DNA of 64,000 bases from Chitinophagales bacterium (GTDB lineage: Bacteria; Bacteroidota; Bacteroidia; Chitinophagales; Chitinophagaceae). Positions within the stretch are counted from its first letter, which is position 1, and each line of letters opens with the position of its first letter. The position numbers and the translations under genes are program-made. Below, one piece after another: positions 36,763 to 45,413 of the stretch. A model generated the notes under the pieces. That model saw only the letters and a list, made by a program, of their open reading frames with translations. It was not told the DNA's origin and did no database searches. The stretch covers positions 3,162,001 to 3,226,000 of the forward strand of contig JACJXQ010000008.1 in NCBI GenBank assembly GCA_020636495.1, given 5' to 3'.

Positions 36763-37173
36763 ATGGCAATTTTGAGAACATTCCTGAAAGCAACAGCAAT
36801 CACTGCTGTTATCATATTCCTGGCATTTTTCGTCTATGCTAATCTTCAAGAGCCTACACCCGGAGAAAAGATATACATGTCTGACCCTACGGGCATATCG
36901 ATGCTCACAATTTCCCAAGATGTACAAGATATAGACGCCAAAGTAGAACAGCTACCCGGTGTAACATCACATACCTATGTGCCTGAGAACAATACACTCG
37001 TGATCACATACAGCAAAAATCAAACAAACAGGATATCAATATTATCAGGCCTGAAAGCAAGCGGCATAAATGCTGTTGAAAAAATGATACACAGCAATAA
37101 ACCACAGTGCCCTGTTCATGGCTACCTGGACATGTTTTACAAAGCTAAATACGCACTGAACCTACGTAAATAA
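36763..37173 (+). CDS. Membrane-anchored protein with HMA-like fold
   Basis: 136 residues: an N-terminal membrane segment (about 9-26) and an extracytoplasmic part. Residues about 48-110 (ISQDVQDIDAKVEQLPGVTSHTYV then LVITYSKNQTNRISILSGLKASGI) follow the beta-alpha-beta pattern of heavy-metal-associated domains but lack the CxxC site. A CPVH segment lies near the end (about 117-120). It precedes a lipoprotein hemoglobin by 35 nt and is probably co-transcribed, which hints at a joint extracytoplasmic role. Confidence 0.65.
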   Translation: MAILRTFLKATAITAVIIFLAFFVYANLQEPTPGEKIYMSDPTGISMLTISQDVQDIDAKVEQLPGVTSHTYVPENNTLVITYSKNQTNRISILSGLKASGINAVEKMIHSNKPQCPVHGYLDMFYKAKYALNLRK

Positions 37174-37208
37174 CAAAAGCATTAATTAATCTATAAAAAA
37201 CAACAATT

Positions 37209-37682
37209 ATGAGGAAATCGATCACGTATGCAACAATACTATTTGTAGCCGGAGCGCTTACATTTGGTGCGTGTAAAAAGAAAGAGGACACAATGCCAAC
37301 AACAACTACCATGACCAAAACCTTGTATGAACGCCTGGGAGGGAATGACGCTATTAAAGCTGTGGTAGACAAATTCATTGAGTATGTGGCCGCAGACACG
37401 GCTATCAATTCATTTTTTGCAGAAACGGTAGCCCAAAACAGGGTAGATGCACTGAAAATGAACCTGGTGAATCAAATTGGTGAAGGTACAGGCGGCCCGG
37501 AAAAATATACCGGTAAATCTATGGCAGATGCCCACAAAGGCATGAACATCCAGAACGATGACTTCGACGCATTGGTTGGTGACCTGGTCAAAGCACTGGA
37601 TTTCTACAATGTACCTGAGCAGGAAAAAGGTGAACTCTTAGATATATTAGGACCTATGCGCAGCGATATAGTAGGTAAATAA
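37209..37682 (+). CDS. Lipoprotein group 1 truncated hemoglobin
   Basis: 157 residues. Lipobox ending at Cys22 (TFGAC) then KKKEDT and a Thr-rich linker, so the globin is anchored outside the cytoplasm. The globin (about 38-155) starts LYERLGGNDAIKAVVDKF, has FFAETVAQNRVDALK, the group 1 LVNQIGEGTGGPEKYTGKSM and the proximal His109 in DAHKGM. Truncated hemoglobins bind oxygen, nitric oxide or peroxide. Most are cytoplasmic, so the lipid anchor is unusual. It follows an HMA-like membrane protein by 35 nt. Confidence 0.9.
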   Translation: MRKSITYATILFVAGALTFGACKKKEDTMPTTTTMTKTLYERLGGNDAIKAVVDKFIEYVAADTAINSFFAETVAQNRVDALKMNLVNQIGEGTGGPEKYTGKSMADAHKGMNIQNDDFDALVGDLVKALDFYNVPEQEKGELLDILGPMRSDIVGK

Positions 37683-37711
37683 AAGTTGGTTGAGGAGTAC
37701 GAGAAGAAGAA

Positions 37712-37742
37712 AAAGGGCCGCCCAGATGGGCAGCCCTTTATT
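37712..37742. terminator. Bidirectional terminator
   Basis: AAAGGGC-C-GCCC, AGAT loop, GGGC-A-GCCCTTT, between the convergent hemoglobin and lipoprotein genes, with A-rich and T-rich flanks. Confidence 0.8.
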
Positions 37743-37765
37743 ATTTACACTTCTATGAATAAATA

Positions 37766-39067
37766 TTAATAGTCAGCGTTGTTAGGATCCCAGTTAGTCC
37801 AACCTTGAGTCCAGTCAGAACCGGTGATAGCACCTACACCTTTAGTAGCAGCTTTAGAACCGGCTTTAGGAGCGAAGTTAGGAGCAGTTGTGTTGAAAGG
37901 ATCTGTCAGACCGATATCGTTAGCATCAGCGATAGTTTCGCAACCATCAGCAGTAGCTTTAGCTTCTACTTCAGCAGCAGTATGACCTACTTTGCTATCA
38001 ACCTTGTAAGGATCAGCTACAGCGTGAACCAGGTTGTTTGCAAATTTAGAAGTACCTGCGAAGTAAGCATCACCAGTCTCCTGAGACTCCAAAGAGAAAC
38101 CACCTTTCTGGAAGCCCATGATGATCGAGTTGCTGATCTCGAACTGAGAAGCACGACGCCACCTGTTACCGTAGTTGTGGTTAGCTTGAGTGTTCTTAGC
38201 GTTGTTAGGACCAACCATTGTGAAGTTCTTCAGAACAGGGTGAGTGAACGGAGAAGCAGTAGTACCTGTACCATCGTTATCAGACTCGATACCGTTTGAA
38301 GCATCACCAGGATCAGCGAACTGAGGGTGTTTGAAAGAGATAGCGTTGGTGATTGAACCATGGTAACCGAAGTCAAAGTCATAGTCATCATCCAGGCAAG
38401 AGAAAGCGATCATGTGTGTACAGTTAACAGCACCACCGAAGAATTCACAAGCATCATCGTTACCGTAAGAAACCTGTACGTAATCGATAGTTGTACCTTT
38501 ACCAACAGCACCGAAGCTGATACCGTTGATCTCAGAGCCTGGTTCAGCAGCGATACCTGCATACTCAACGCGGCAATATTTCATGATACCTGAGTTATCA
38601 TTATCATCGTTACCACCGTATTGTTTACCAACGCCACCTTCGATAGTAGGCTCAGTAGAACGGTTAGTAGTAGCTTTACCTAACAGGATGATACCACCCC
38701 AGTCACCCGGACGACGCTGTCCTTTAGTAACACCTGAAGTGAAAACGATCGGCTTAGCAGCAGTACCTTCTGCCATGATCTTTGAACCACGTTCAAATAT
38801 CAACGCACCCTTATCTACAATGTCAGATTTTATAAGACAACCTGGCTCGATAGTCAGTGTAGCACCATCTTTGATGTATACATAACCTTTCAGCGTCCAT
38901 GCTTTGTCAGCAGTCAGAGTCATGTCAGCTGTAACGTCACCGGTCAGGATGTGATCGTCAGTTGTAGTTGTAGTTGGAGTGGTTGGAGTATTTTCCTTCT
39001 TACAAGAAGTTGCATTCAGCGCCAGCGCACCCACCAGCATCATTGGTAAAATTCTTTGCAGTTTCAT
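37766..39067 (-). CDS. Highly expressed lipoprotein, likely partner of the adjacent TonB receptor
   Basis: 433 residues. Lipobox ends at Cys22 (ATSC), then KKENTPTT and a Thr linker. The body (about 45-433) reads as a right-handed beta-helix: WTLKGYVYIKDGATLTIEPG, GSKIMAEGTAAKPIVFTSG, DWGGIILLGKA, CRVEYAGI, FCGGAV-type turns and FEISNSIIMGF. Similar lipoproteins often lie beside TonB receptors. Codons are strongly biased to GGT, GCT, ACT, GTT, ATC, AAC, TTC and CGT, unlike the neighbours, which suggests very high expression. Promoter: six 11-bp-phased TTAN units and an exact -7 box, shared with the receptor gene. Confidence 0.85.
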   Translation of the reverse strand: MKLQRILPMMLVGALALNATSCKKENTPTTPTTTTTDDHILTGDVTADMTLTADKAWTLKGYVYIKDGATLTIEPGCLIKSDIVDKGALIFERGSKIMAEGTAAKPIVFTSGVTKGQRRPGDWGGIILLGKATTNRSTEPTIEGGVGKQYGGNDDNDNSGIMKYCRVEYAGIAAEPGSEINGISFGAVGKGTTIDYVQVSYGNDDACEFFGGAVNCTHMIAFSCLDDDYDFDFGYHGSITNAISFKHPQFADPGDASNGIESDNDGTGTTASPFTHPVLKNFTMVGPNNAKNTQANHNYGNRWRRASQFEISNSIIMGFQKGGFSLESQETGDAYFAGTSKFANNLVHAVADPYKVDSKVGHTAAEVEAKATADGCETIADANDIGLTDPFNTTAPNFAPKAGSKAATKGVGAITGSDWTQGWTNWDPNNADY

Positions 39068-39085
39068 AAAGTTCTAAATTTTGCT

Positions 39086-39164
39086 CAAAAGTAGACTTCG
39101 GGTGTTACGACTGTTTTACCTGAACATTAACAGTAGGTTAAGTAAAACTTACGTCAGTGTTAAC
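39086..39164 (-). promoter_or_regulatory. Pho-box-like six-unit 11-bp array plus -7 box (lipoprotein gene)
   Basis: On the plus strand TTA begins at 39105, 39116, 39127, 39138, 39149 and 39160: exactly 11 nt apart, each followed by A or C. On the minus strand the array ends 12 nt before an exact TACTTTTG -7 box (39093-39086), which is 18 nt from the ATG. Direct repeats at 11-bp phase are how PhoB/PhoP and other OmpR-family activators bind. The same geometry recurs at 42177-42255. Confidence 0.75.
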
Positions 39165-39249
39165 ACGGTTTCTTTATTTATATCAAGCGTTCTGAGGTAC
39201 AGTACTTTGCACCGGTCATGAACATAACAGAAGTTCTTAAAAAGCCAAA

Positions 39250-39273
39250 CAGGCACGGTAGAAACCATGCCTG
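39250..39273 (-). terminator. Terminator of the TonB receptor gene
   Basis: On the minus strand CAGGCATGG, a 6-nt loop, CCGTGCCTG, then TTTGGCTTTTT: a 9-bp stem with one G-T pair, 28 nt after the receptor stop. It separates the receptor transcript from the lipoprotein promoter. Confidence 0.65.
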
Positions 39274-39300
39274 CTGTATTTATACTTATACGTGTTACTC

Positions 39301-42165
39301 TTATTTACCTAAGCGGTACACAAAGCCAAGTGACGCTCCTGTACCTGTACGATATTGTTGGAATATCTGGTCGTTACCTAGTCCAACAGTACTGTTGCCT
39401 TTTTTGTAGGCGTCTTTAGTATCTGTGTTCCAATACAACGTATGTGGAGAGTTCAGCAGATCACTGATAGTCAGTTTTATTTCACCCTTACCTTTGAATA
39501 GTTGTTTACTCACTTGCAGGTCTACGATGTTACGGCCATTCTCCCATGTAGTAGGAATTGTTGCGCTACCAACATATGCTATACGGTGACCAATACGATT
39601 ATACAATGCACTGGCAGCCCATCCACTCTTTTTTGAGTTATACATCAATGACAGGTTAACAATATATGGCGACTGTCCCTGTAGTGGCCTGTCTATTTTT
39701 GTACCGACCGTACTAACAGCACCAACGATATTTTTGGTATCAACCCTAGAATATATGTATGATAGATTTGTAGATGCTGTAAAATTATTTAACCATGGAG
39801 CTGACCCAATAAAGCCCATGTTTTTACGAGCTTCGAACTCAAACCCCGCAGCATATGCTGATGCGGCATTTGCATACCCAAAGAGCAAATAATCTAAATT
39901 TCCTCCGGGGTCGAGCTTAGCTTCTATTGGATTCATAAAGTTCTTGTAGAATGCACCGAAAGTCACAGCCTCACCGGGGTTAGGATATATTTCGTAGCGC
40001 AGGTCATAGTTGGTAATAGTAGCCCTTACTAAGTTAGGATTACCAACTACAGACCAGATATTTTCGTAGTCAATAAATGTGAATGGAGCGATCTCACGGA
40101 ATTCAGGTCTGTTCACAGTTTGTGACACTGCAAAACGAAACTTGCTATTTTTGTTAACATCATATGTTATGTTTGCAGAAGGCAACAGATTGTTGAAAGG
40201 CGTGGTCAAATTGATCGAATCACCTGACCTTGTAAATGCATTTAACACCTGTGTATATGCTTCATAACGTCCCCCCCATATTACACGGAGCTTTTCACCA
40301 ACCATGTTATCCAGCATCACGTATGCAGCGTTCAGGTTGCCGGTCGCATCATATTTATCAGATGCTGCAGTGATCTCATTAAGTTCCAGCCTATCAGTAC
40401 CCAAGTTATCATAATTAAAGATAGTCTCAACAGGTTTTGTAAGCACTTCGTCTTTCAATGGCGTTGTATAATCATACAAACGATACTGGAATGTGCGTGC
40501 CGCAAAACTCCTGTTTTTGAACAAGCCCATATAACCAGCTTTCAAAGTTTGTTTCCTGCCAGCTATTTCAAAGGGATAAGTAACATCCAGATTAGCTCCA
40601 TAGTTATTATCTTTTTGATTACTGAAGAAACGACGGCTATCCCTGTCTACCAATGTATATGGTTTGCCCGCATCATATACAGGGTCAGCAACAAAACCAC
40701 CTGACATACTACGTGCATATTCCGCACTGCGAAAATCATTCATACCGGAATTCATACCTGAGTAGTTTAAGTTCCAGTCTATTTTTATGTTTTTTGTACC
40801 AATAGCATGGCTACCTTCCAATTGGTTGTTCATGATAGCACGTTCTGTTGGCTTGGTAGCATACAACAGGTTATCCTGGAAACTACTGGTTGAGTAACCC
40901 TGTCTATCGATATACTTCTTGTCATATATCTTATTATACAGGTTTTTGAAAGATATCCTGCTTTTGCCTTTTGAGTAAGCAATGTTCAGCATCGCCGCCA
41001 TGTTCGATTCCGTCAGGTATTGATCTTCGGTACTCAGGGTGTGTACTTGGTTGTTGCTTAAAAACTTACCACGCTTATAATTATTTATTGTGGTCTGACT
41101 GTTGCTCAACGAAGCTGAAGCGATAGTACCTAGTTTACCACCATTCTTGAAGGTCTGCGTATTACCGGCAGACAAACGCAATGATGAATTAGGCATTGCA
41201 GCTTTGGTTGTTGTTGTAAAACTATTCTGTGGCAATTCTTTGTTTGCGTCAAATCGCTGCTGGTTCGTCAGGGTTAGGTAATCCCTTTGTGTCTGTCCCC
41301 ATGAACTTGACAGTTGATGGTCTTTAGCAGGGAACGCAAGGAATGCAGCACCTTGGTCAGGAGTTGTTTTGAAATCTTTAAAAGTTGTCTGAGAGTTATA
41401 TCCTGCTCCCAGATTCACATTAAAGAAGTTCCTTTCAGGAATATCCTTTGTCAGCACCTTTACTACACCACCTGCAAAATCACCAGGCAGATCAGGAGTT
41501 GCCGTTTTATTGATAACTATATTATCAATAACATCAGAAGGTATCACGTCGAAAGAAAAGGCTTTCCTGTTAGGCTCAGTACTTGGCATCAGGGCGTTGT
41601 TCACCATGGCCATATTATAACGGTCGTTCAGTCCGCGTATTACCACGAATTTATTATCCTGGATACTGGCGCCACTCACACGCTTCAACACTTCTCCGGT
41701 ATTTTTATCAGGCGAACGCTGTATAATGTCTGCAGAGATACCACTTGATAATGAAACGTTGTTACGTTGTTGTATATATAATGCATTGACAGTCTCCCTG
41801 TCCAGGCGGGCAGTGATCACCACCTCGTCCATTTTTGTGCTGGAGCTCTCTTCCATTACCACATTCACATTGGTGGTCTGTCCTGCTTTTACAGCAACGC
41901 CTTCAATGTTTTTCTGTTGGAAACCAATGTATTTCACCTCGATAACATATTCGCCTGTAGGCACGTTATTCAAAATGAAATTACCGTCCACATCTGTTAC
42001 CGTTCCTATTGAAAGGCCCTGAACAGATACGGAAGCGCCGATGATGGCATCACCATAAGTCTTGTCAGAAATTTTACCGGCTATTTTGCCGTTTTCTGCA
42101 AATGAATTTGCTGCAAAAAGCAATGCAGCAATAAGAATAGTAACAAAACGCATAAGTATATTCAT
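39301..42165 (-). CDS. TonB-dependent receptor, probable partner of the 37766 lipoprotein
   Basis: 954 residues. Signal peptide to about 23 (NSFAENG), carboxypeptidase-like domain about 27-110 (GKISDKTYGDAIIGASVSVQ), DEVVITARLDRE linking to a plug domain (about 135-260, KNTGEVLKRVSGASIQ then VVIRGLNDRYNMAMVNNAL), and a long beta-barrel ending GASLGFVYRLGK. Its promoter has the same six-unit 11-bp array and spacing as the adjacent lipoprotein, so the two are almost certainly co-regulated even though a terminator separates them. If the array is a Pho box, the substrate would be a phosphorus compound; that is inference. An ATG four codons in is an alternative start. Confidence 0.92.
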   Translation of the reverse strand: MNILMRFVTILIAALLFAANSFAENGKIAGKISDKTYGDAIIGASVSVQGLSIGTVTDVDGNFILNNVPTGEYVIEVKYIGFQQKNIEGVAVKAGQTTNVNVVMEESSSTKMDEVVITARLDRETVNALYIQQRNNVSLSSGISADIIQRSPDKNTGEVLKRVSGASIQDNKFVVIRGLNDRYNMAMVNNALMPSTEPNRKAFSFDVIPSDVIDNIVINKTATPDLPGDFAGGVVKVLTKDIPERNFFNVNLGAGYNSQTTFKDFKTTPDQGAAFLAFPAKDHQLSSSWGQTQRDYLTLTNQQRFDANKELPQNSFTTTTKAAMPNSSLRLSAGNTQTFKNGGKLGTIASASLSNSQTTINNYKRGKFLSNNQVHTLSTEDQYLTESNMAAMLNIAYSKGKSRISFKNLYNKIYDKKYIDRQGYSTSSFQDNLLYATKPTERAIMNNQLEGSHAIGTKNIKIDWNLNYSGMNSGMNDFRSAEYARSMSGGFVADPVYDAGKPYTLVDRDSRRFFSNQKDNNYGANLDVTYPFEIAGRKQTLKAGYMGLFKNRSFAARTFQYRLYDYTTPLKDEVLTKPVETIFNYDNLGTDRLELNEITAASDKYDATGNLNAAYVMLDNMVGEKLRVIWGGRYEAYTQVLNAFTRSGDSINLTTPFNNLLPSANITYDVNKNSKFRFAVSQTVNRPEFREIAPFTFIDYENIWSVVGNPNLVRATITNYDLRYEIYPNPGEAVTFGAFYKNFMNPIEAKLDPGGNLDYLLFGYANAASAYAAGFEFEARKNMGFIGSAPWLNNFTASTNLSYIYSRVDTKNIVGAVSTVGTKIDRPLQGQSPYIVNLSLMYNSKKSGWAASALYNRIGHRIAYVGSATIPTTWENGRNIVDLQVSKQLFKGKGEIKLTISDLLNSPHTLYWNTDTKDAYKKGNSTVGLGNDQIFQQYRTGTGASLGFVYRLGK

Positions 42166-42176
42166 CTATTTGAGCG

Positions 42177-42255
42177 CAAAATTGGTCAAATACTATTACC
42201 ACCATGTTACGTCTGTGTTACGCGTATGTAACTTCAATGTTACCGTAATATTAAC
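42177..42255 (-). promoter_or_regulatory. Pho-box-like six-unit 11-bp array plus -7 box (TonB receptor gene)
   Basis: On the plus strand units begin at 42196 (TTAC), 42207 (TTAC), 42218 (TTAC), 42229 (TAAC), 42240 (TTAC) and 42251 (TTAA), all exactly 11 nt apart; four carry a full TGTTAC or TGTAAC. The array is 12 nt from CAATTTTG (42184-42177), a -7 box with one mismatch, the same distance as in the lipoprotein promoter. The ATG is 12 nt further. Confidence 0.75.
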
Positions 42256-42340
42256 ACCTTGCCCATACTGCATTCCGGCTAGCGGTAATGTTTATTTAAT
42301 GTTACGTAATTATTAAGCTCGGTGTTTTCAGGAGCATTGG

Positions 42341-42348
42341 TAACTTTG
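42341..42348 (+). promoter_or_regulatory. Promoter -7 box TAACTTTG
   Basis: Exact TAnnTTTG match ending 7 nt before the ATG of the aminotransferase, which implies a nearly leaderless mRNA. Confidence 0.5.
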
Positions 42349-42355
42349 CTGTCAT

Positions 42356-43528
42356 ATGGATACCCGCAATATTTTTCTGCGTCATATGGCACAGACCTCT
42401 CCTGCGCCTATGGCATTGCACATCACCTCAGCTTCAGGCAATTACCTTTATGATGCTGATGGCAAATCCTATCTCGACCTGATAGGAGGTATCAGTGTTT
42501 GTAATATCGGGCATCGCCATCCGGCGGTTGTTGACGCCATTACCGGGCAGGCAAGAGACTACCTGCATATTATGGTATATGGCGAGCTGGTGCAGAACCC
42601 TCAGGCAAGGTATGCCCGCCTGCTGGCAGAACACCTGCCCGGGCAATTGGATTGCGTGTACTTCACCAACTCAGGTGCCGAAGCGGTGGAGGGTGCCCTG
42701 AAACTGGCAAGGCGGGTGACAGGCAAAACAGATGTCATTGCGTGTAATAACAGCTATCACGGGTCTACTCTTGGAGCCCTGAGTGTGATGGGCGATGAAT
42801 ACTGGCGCAATGCCTACCGGCCACTTTTGCCTGGGGTATGGCATTATGACTATAATAGTAGTGAACTGATCGAAGCCATAAATGAAGATACCTCCTGCGT
42901 GCTCATAGAAACCATCCAGGCAGAGGCGGGTGTAATAGAACCGGACATAAAATGGCTGACTTCCCTGCGCAATAAGTGCAATGAAACCGGGGCACTACTG
43001 ATATTTGACGAGATACAATGCGGCTTTGGCAGAACGGGCAAACTATGGGGTTTCGAACATTATGGTATACAACCGGATATATTATTATTAGGTAAAGCTC
43101 TTGGCGGTGGCATGCCATTGGGCGCATTCATATCGTCATATAATAATATGCAGGCGTTTACAGACAATCCCGTATTGGGGCATATCACCACATTCGGCGG
43201 TCACCCGGTTTGCTGCGCTGCCGGCGAGGCAGCCATGCAGGTATTATTACAGCAAAAGCTGGTTGATAATGTCACAGCCAAAGGCGACTTGTTTCTGCAA
43301 AAACTGAGACACCCGGCGATAAGAGCCGTACGCGGCATGGGGCTATTAATTGCTCTGGAGCTGGAGTCTGCTGAAAAAGTGCTGGAAGTGGTACAAAAAT
43401 GTGTAGACAAAGGCTTATTTACAGACTGGTTCCTTTTTGCTCAGAACTGCCTGCGCATAGCACCACCACTTACTATTACTGATGAGGAAATAGAACGGGC
43501 GTGTTCTATAATATTGTCATGCCTCTAA
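42356..43528 (+). CDS. Class III PLP-dependent aminotransferase (ornithine/acetylornithine-like)
   Basis: 390 residues. N-terminal FLRHMAQTSPAPMALHI is typical of the Bacteroidota members and supports the ATG at 42356 over one ten codons later. Motifs: YLDLIGGISVCNIGHRHP, FTNSGAEAVEGALKLAR (phosphate binding), YHGSTLGALSVMG, and the PLP lysine in DILLLGKALGGGMPLGAF. ArgD-type enzymes transaminate acetylornithine; related ones use ornithine or other amines. No arginine-pathway neighbours are present, so the substrate stays open. It is divergent from the TonB receptor. Confidence 0.92.
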   Translation: MDTRNIFLRHMAQTSPAPMALHITSASGNYLYDADGKSYLDLIGGISVCNIGHRHPAVVDAITGQARDYLHIMVYGELVQNPQARYARLLAEHLPGQLDCVYFTNSGAEAVEGALKLARRVTGKTDVIACNNSYHGSTLGALSVMGDEYWRNAYRPLLPGVWHYDYNSSELIEAINEDTSCVLIETIQAEAGVIEPDIKWLTSLRNKCNETGALLIFDEIQCGFGRTGKLWGFEHYGIQPDILLLGKALGGGMPLGAFISSYNNMQAFTDNPVLGHITTFGGHPVCCAAGEAAMQVLLQQKLVDNVTAKGDLFLQKLRHPAIRAVRGMGLLIALELESAEKVLEVVQKCVDKGLFTDWFLFAQNCLRIAPPLTITDEEIERACSIILSCL

Positions 43529-43535
43529 AAATATA

Positions 43536-43556
43536 AGAGGGGGCACTGCCCCCTCT
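43536..43556. terminator. Bidirectional terminator between aminotransferase and aquaporin
   Basis: AGAGGGGGC, ACT, GCCCCCTCT: a perfect 9-bp stem. On the minus strand it is followed by TTATATTTTTA, so it mainly serves the aquaporin gene. Confidence 0.75.
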
Positions 43557-43594
43557 CTTGCTCCGGTATCTCCTATCCCTTATACCGGCAATAG

Positions 43595-44290
43595 TTATTC
43601 TTTTCCAAACATACCTTTCCATACTATCGCAGCCACTGTGCCACCCAATATAGGTGCTACAATAAACAGCCAAACCTGCGAAAGTGCAGCTCCTCCCGCA
43701 AAAATAGCAGGGCCCAGGCTACGGGCCGGGTTAACAGAAGTACCCGTAATGGGTATAGCTACCAAATGTATCAACGTTAATGTAAGGCCTATAGCCAGAC
43801 CTGCCATATTCGGATTACCATTCTTTGACGTTACGGCAAATATCACGAACAGGAAAAGGAAGGTCATGATCGATTCCGTAATAAAAGCCGACATGGTATT
43901 ATATTCTCCCAGGTAGCCGGCCCCCCAACCATTGGCGCCAAGCGCCCACTCGCCCATAGCAAAACCCGGCATACCCGACTGGATGGCATACAAAACCGCC
44001 GAGCCAAGTATTGCACCTGCTACCTGGCCTGCAATATACCCCACTGTGTCAGCCATGGATATTTTTCCTGCCACCAGCATTGAAATGGTAATTGCGGGGT
44101 TAATATGACAGCCCGAAATGGGGCCGATAGCATAGGCCATTACAACTACCGATACGCCAAAGGCCAGCGCAATACCTAACAGTCCTACTCCGGCAGGACC
44201 TGAGGACGAGATGCCTGCAACAACAGCTGCACCACAACCAAATAGAACCAGGCTGAAAGTGCCTATCAGTTCTGCAAAATATTTTTTCAT
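43595..44290 (-). CDS. aqpZ: Aquaporin Z
   Basis: 231 residues with six membrane segments and both NPA boxes: CHINPAIT (Asn64-Pro65-Ala66) and TSVNPARS (187-189). Cys61 before the first NPA and His174-type residues in TLIHLVAIP fit the narrow water-selective filter of AqpZ rather than a glycerol facilitator. It should pass water across the inner membrane. Single gene with its own terminator. Confidence 0.95.
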   Translation of the reverse strand: MKKYFAELIGTFSLVLFGCGAAVVAGISSSGPAGVGLLGIALAFGVSVVVMAYAIGPISGCHINPAITISMLVAGKISMADTVGYIAGQVAGAILGSAVLYAIQSGMPGFAMGEWALGANGWGAGYLGEYNTMSAFITESIMTFLFLFVIFAVTSKNGNPNMAGLAIGLTLTLIHLVAIPITGTSVNPARSLGPAIFAGGAALSQVWLFIVAPILGGTVAAIVWKGMFGKE

Positions 44291-44360
44291 ATAACCGGTT
44301 TTAGTTGATATGTAAAATATACATATTTAGCGAATTTTTCATATCCTTAACCGTAAAATA

Positions 44361-44386
44361 AAAGAGCCGGGCAAGCCCGGCTCTTT
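44361..44386 (-). terminator. Terminator of the 44410 lipoprotein gene
   Basis: AAAGAGCCGGG, CAAG loop, CCCGGCTCTTT: a perfect 11-bp stem 24 nt past the stop of the lipoprotein gene. Confidence 0.85.
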
Positions 44387-44409
44387 ATAATAATATAAAA
44401 TTCAATTAC

Positions 44410-45270
44410 TTATGGAATGACAACTTTCCTGGTAACACCATTTACATCAATAGTAGCTTCGCTCTCACATTGGCCATCACCAAAATCCAACACCCTTTGT
44501 GTAGCTGCTTCAGGGAAAATATTGATAACTCCTTCATTGATCCAGTTGCAGCTCAGGTCGTCTACCAGTGGCTTGGCTATCTCAATATAATACTGCTCAC
44601 CGCCCGGACGGGTAAAATGGCCAAAACCTGTAAAACGGTACACATCATCAGAGGTTTGCGGCGTAGAAGAACCTTTGAACCACTCACGTGTACGCTGGCT
44701 CGCACCTGTCAGCTTGCCCGACTGGTCTTTCAGGTATATAGTATCAACACTGGCGATATCATATTGAATATTACCTGCAGCGTTGGTACCCACATTCCAT
44801 ACTTCTTTATGTCCGGCCAGTTTGTTGCCGTCAACGGAGTAACCATCAAATGTTATTTTATAATAGTAGCCCTTTTCGTTGGGTTTCAGCTTATTATTGT
44901 AATCAACTATCAACCTGCCCTGGCGATAACGGCCATCGTACCCCAAACAGTCTGCACTACCAAAACTGATCACCATTCTGTCAAGATTCGGGTCTGTTGT
45001 AGTGTCTTTTATTACTTCAGCGCAGAGAGCCAATGGATTTTCCCCGCCTTTCAGCGACGAAGCGCCCATTGTTGCCGCACGCGATACAAGCCTGTCAGCA
45101 TTGTCATATATCTGCTCAAGCAGGAGCTGCTCTTCAGCATAACCCGTTTTCTCAGCATCAATTATATTATTATTATCATTCTTTTTCTTACAGGCTGTCA
45201 CACCGACCATAAGCCCAAGTGCAGCAATGGCGCACGAACCCGCCATTTTAGATAGTCTCTTTGAAAACAT
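44410..45270 (-). CDS. Lipoprotein of unknown function
   Basis: 286 residues. Lipobox VTAC (Cys27) then KKKNDNNN. Four further Cys in the mature part (CAEVIKD, SADCLGYDG, LSCNWIN, GQCESEA) could form two disulfides. The region from SFGSADCLGYDGRYRQGRLIVDY to RVLDFGDGQCESEATIDVNG reads as a long beta sandwich, a pattern I have seen in hypothetical Bacteroidota lipoproteins without a named domain. Standalone gene between aquaporin and the UDP-sugar genes. Confidence 0.8.
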   Translation of the reverse strand: MFSKRLSKMAGSCAIAALGLMVGVTACKKKNDNNNIIDAEKTGYAEEQLLLEQIYDNADRLVSRAATMGASSLKGGENPLALCAEVIKDTTTDPNLDRMVISFGSADCLGYDGRYRQGRLIVDYNNKLKPNEKGYYYKITFDGYSVDGNKLAGHKEVWNVGTNAAGNIQYDIASVDTIYLKDQSGKLTGASQRTREWFKGSSTPQTSDDVYRFTGFGHFTRPGGEQYYIEIAKPLVDDLSCNWINEGVINIFPEAATQRVLDFGDGQCESEATIDVNGVTRKVVIP

Positions 45271-45385
45271 ATTTTGATAGCTTTTTACTTATGCTACTAA
45301 AGCATTGCCATAAATATAAAACATAAATGGCGCATATTTTATAAACGAAAAATAAATGAATTATAATAGCCTGCAAAATAATAGT

Positions 45386-45393
45386 TAGATTTG
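45386..45393 (+). promoter_or_regulatory. Promoter -7 box TAGATTTG
   Basis: Exact TAnnTTTG match 20 nt before the ATG of the UDP-glucose dehydrogenase gene. Confidence 0.55.
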
Positions 45394-45413
45394 CTCAAAT
45401 TTTTACTTTTCAT

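Noticed and set aside
44470..45255. 261-codon plus-strand frame opposite the 44410 lipoprotein
   Set aside because: Long, but antisense to a lipoprotein with clear signal peptide, lipobox and terminator; the plus frame reads as a low-specificity Ile/Thr/Val-rich string.
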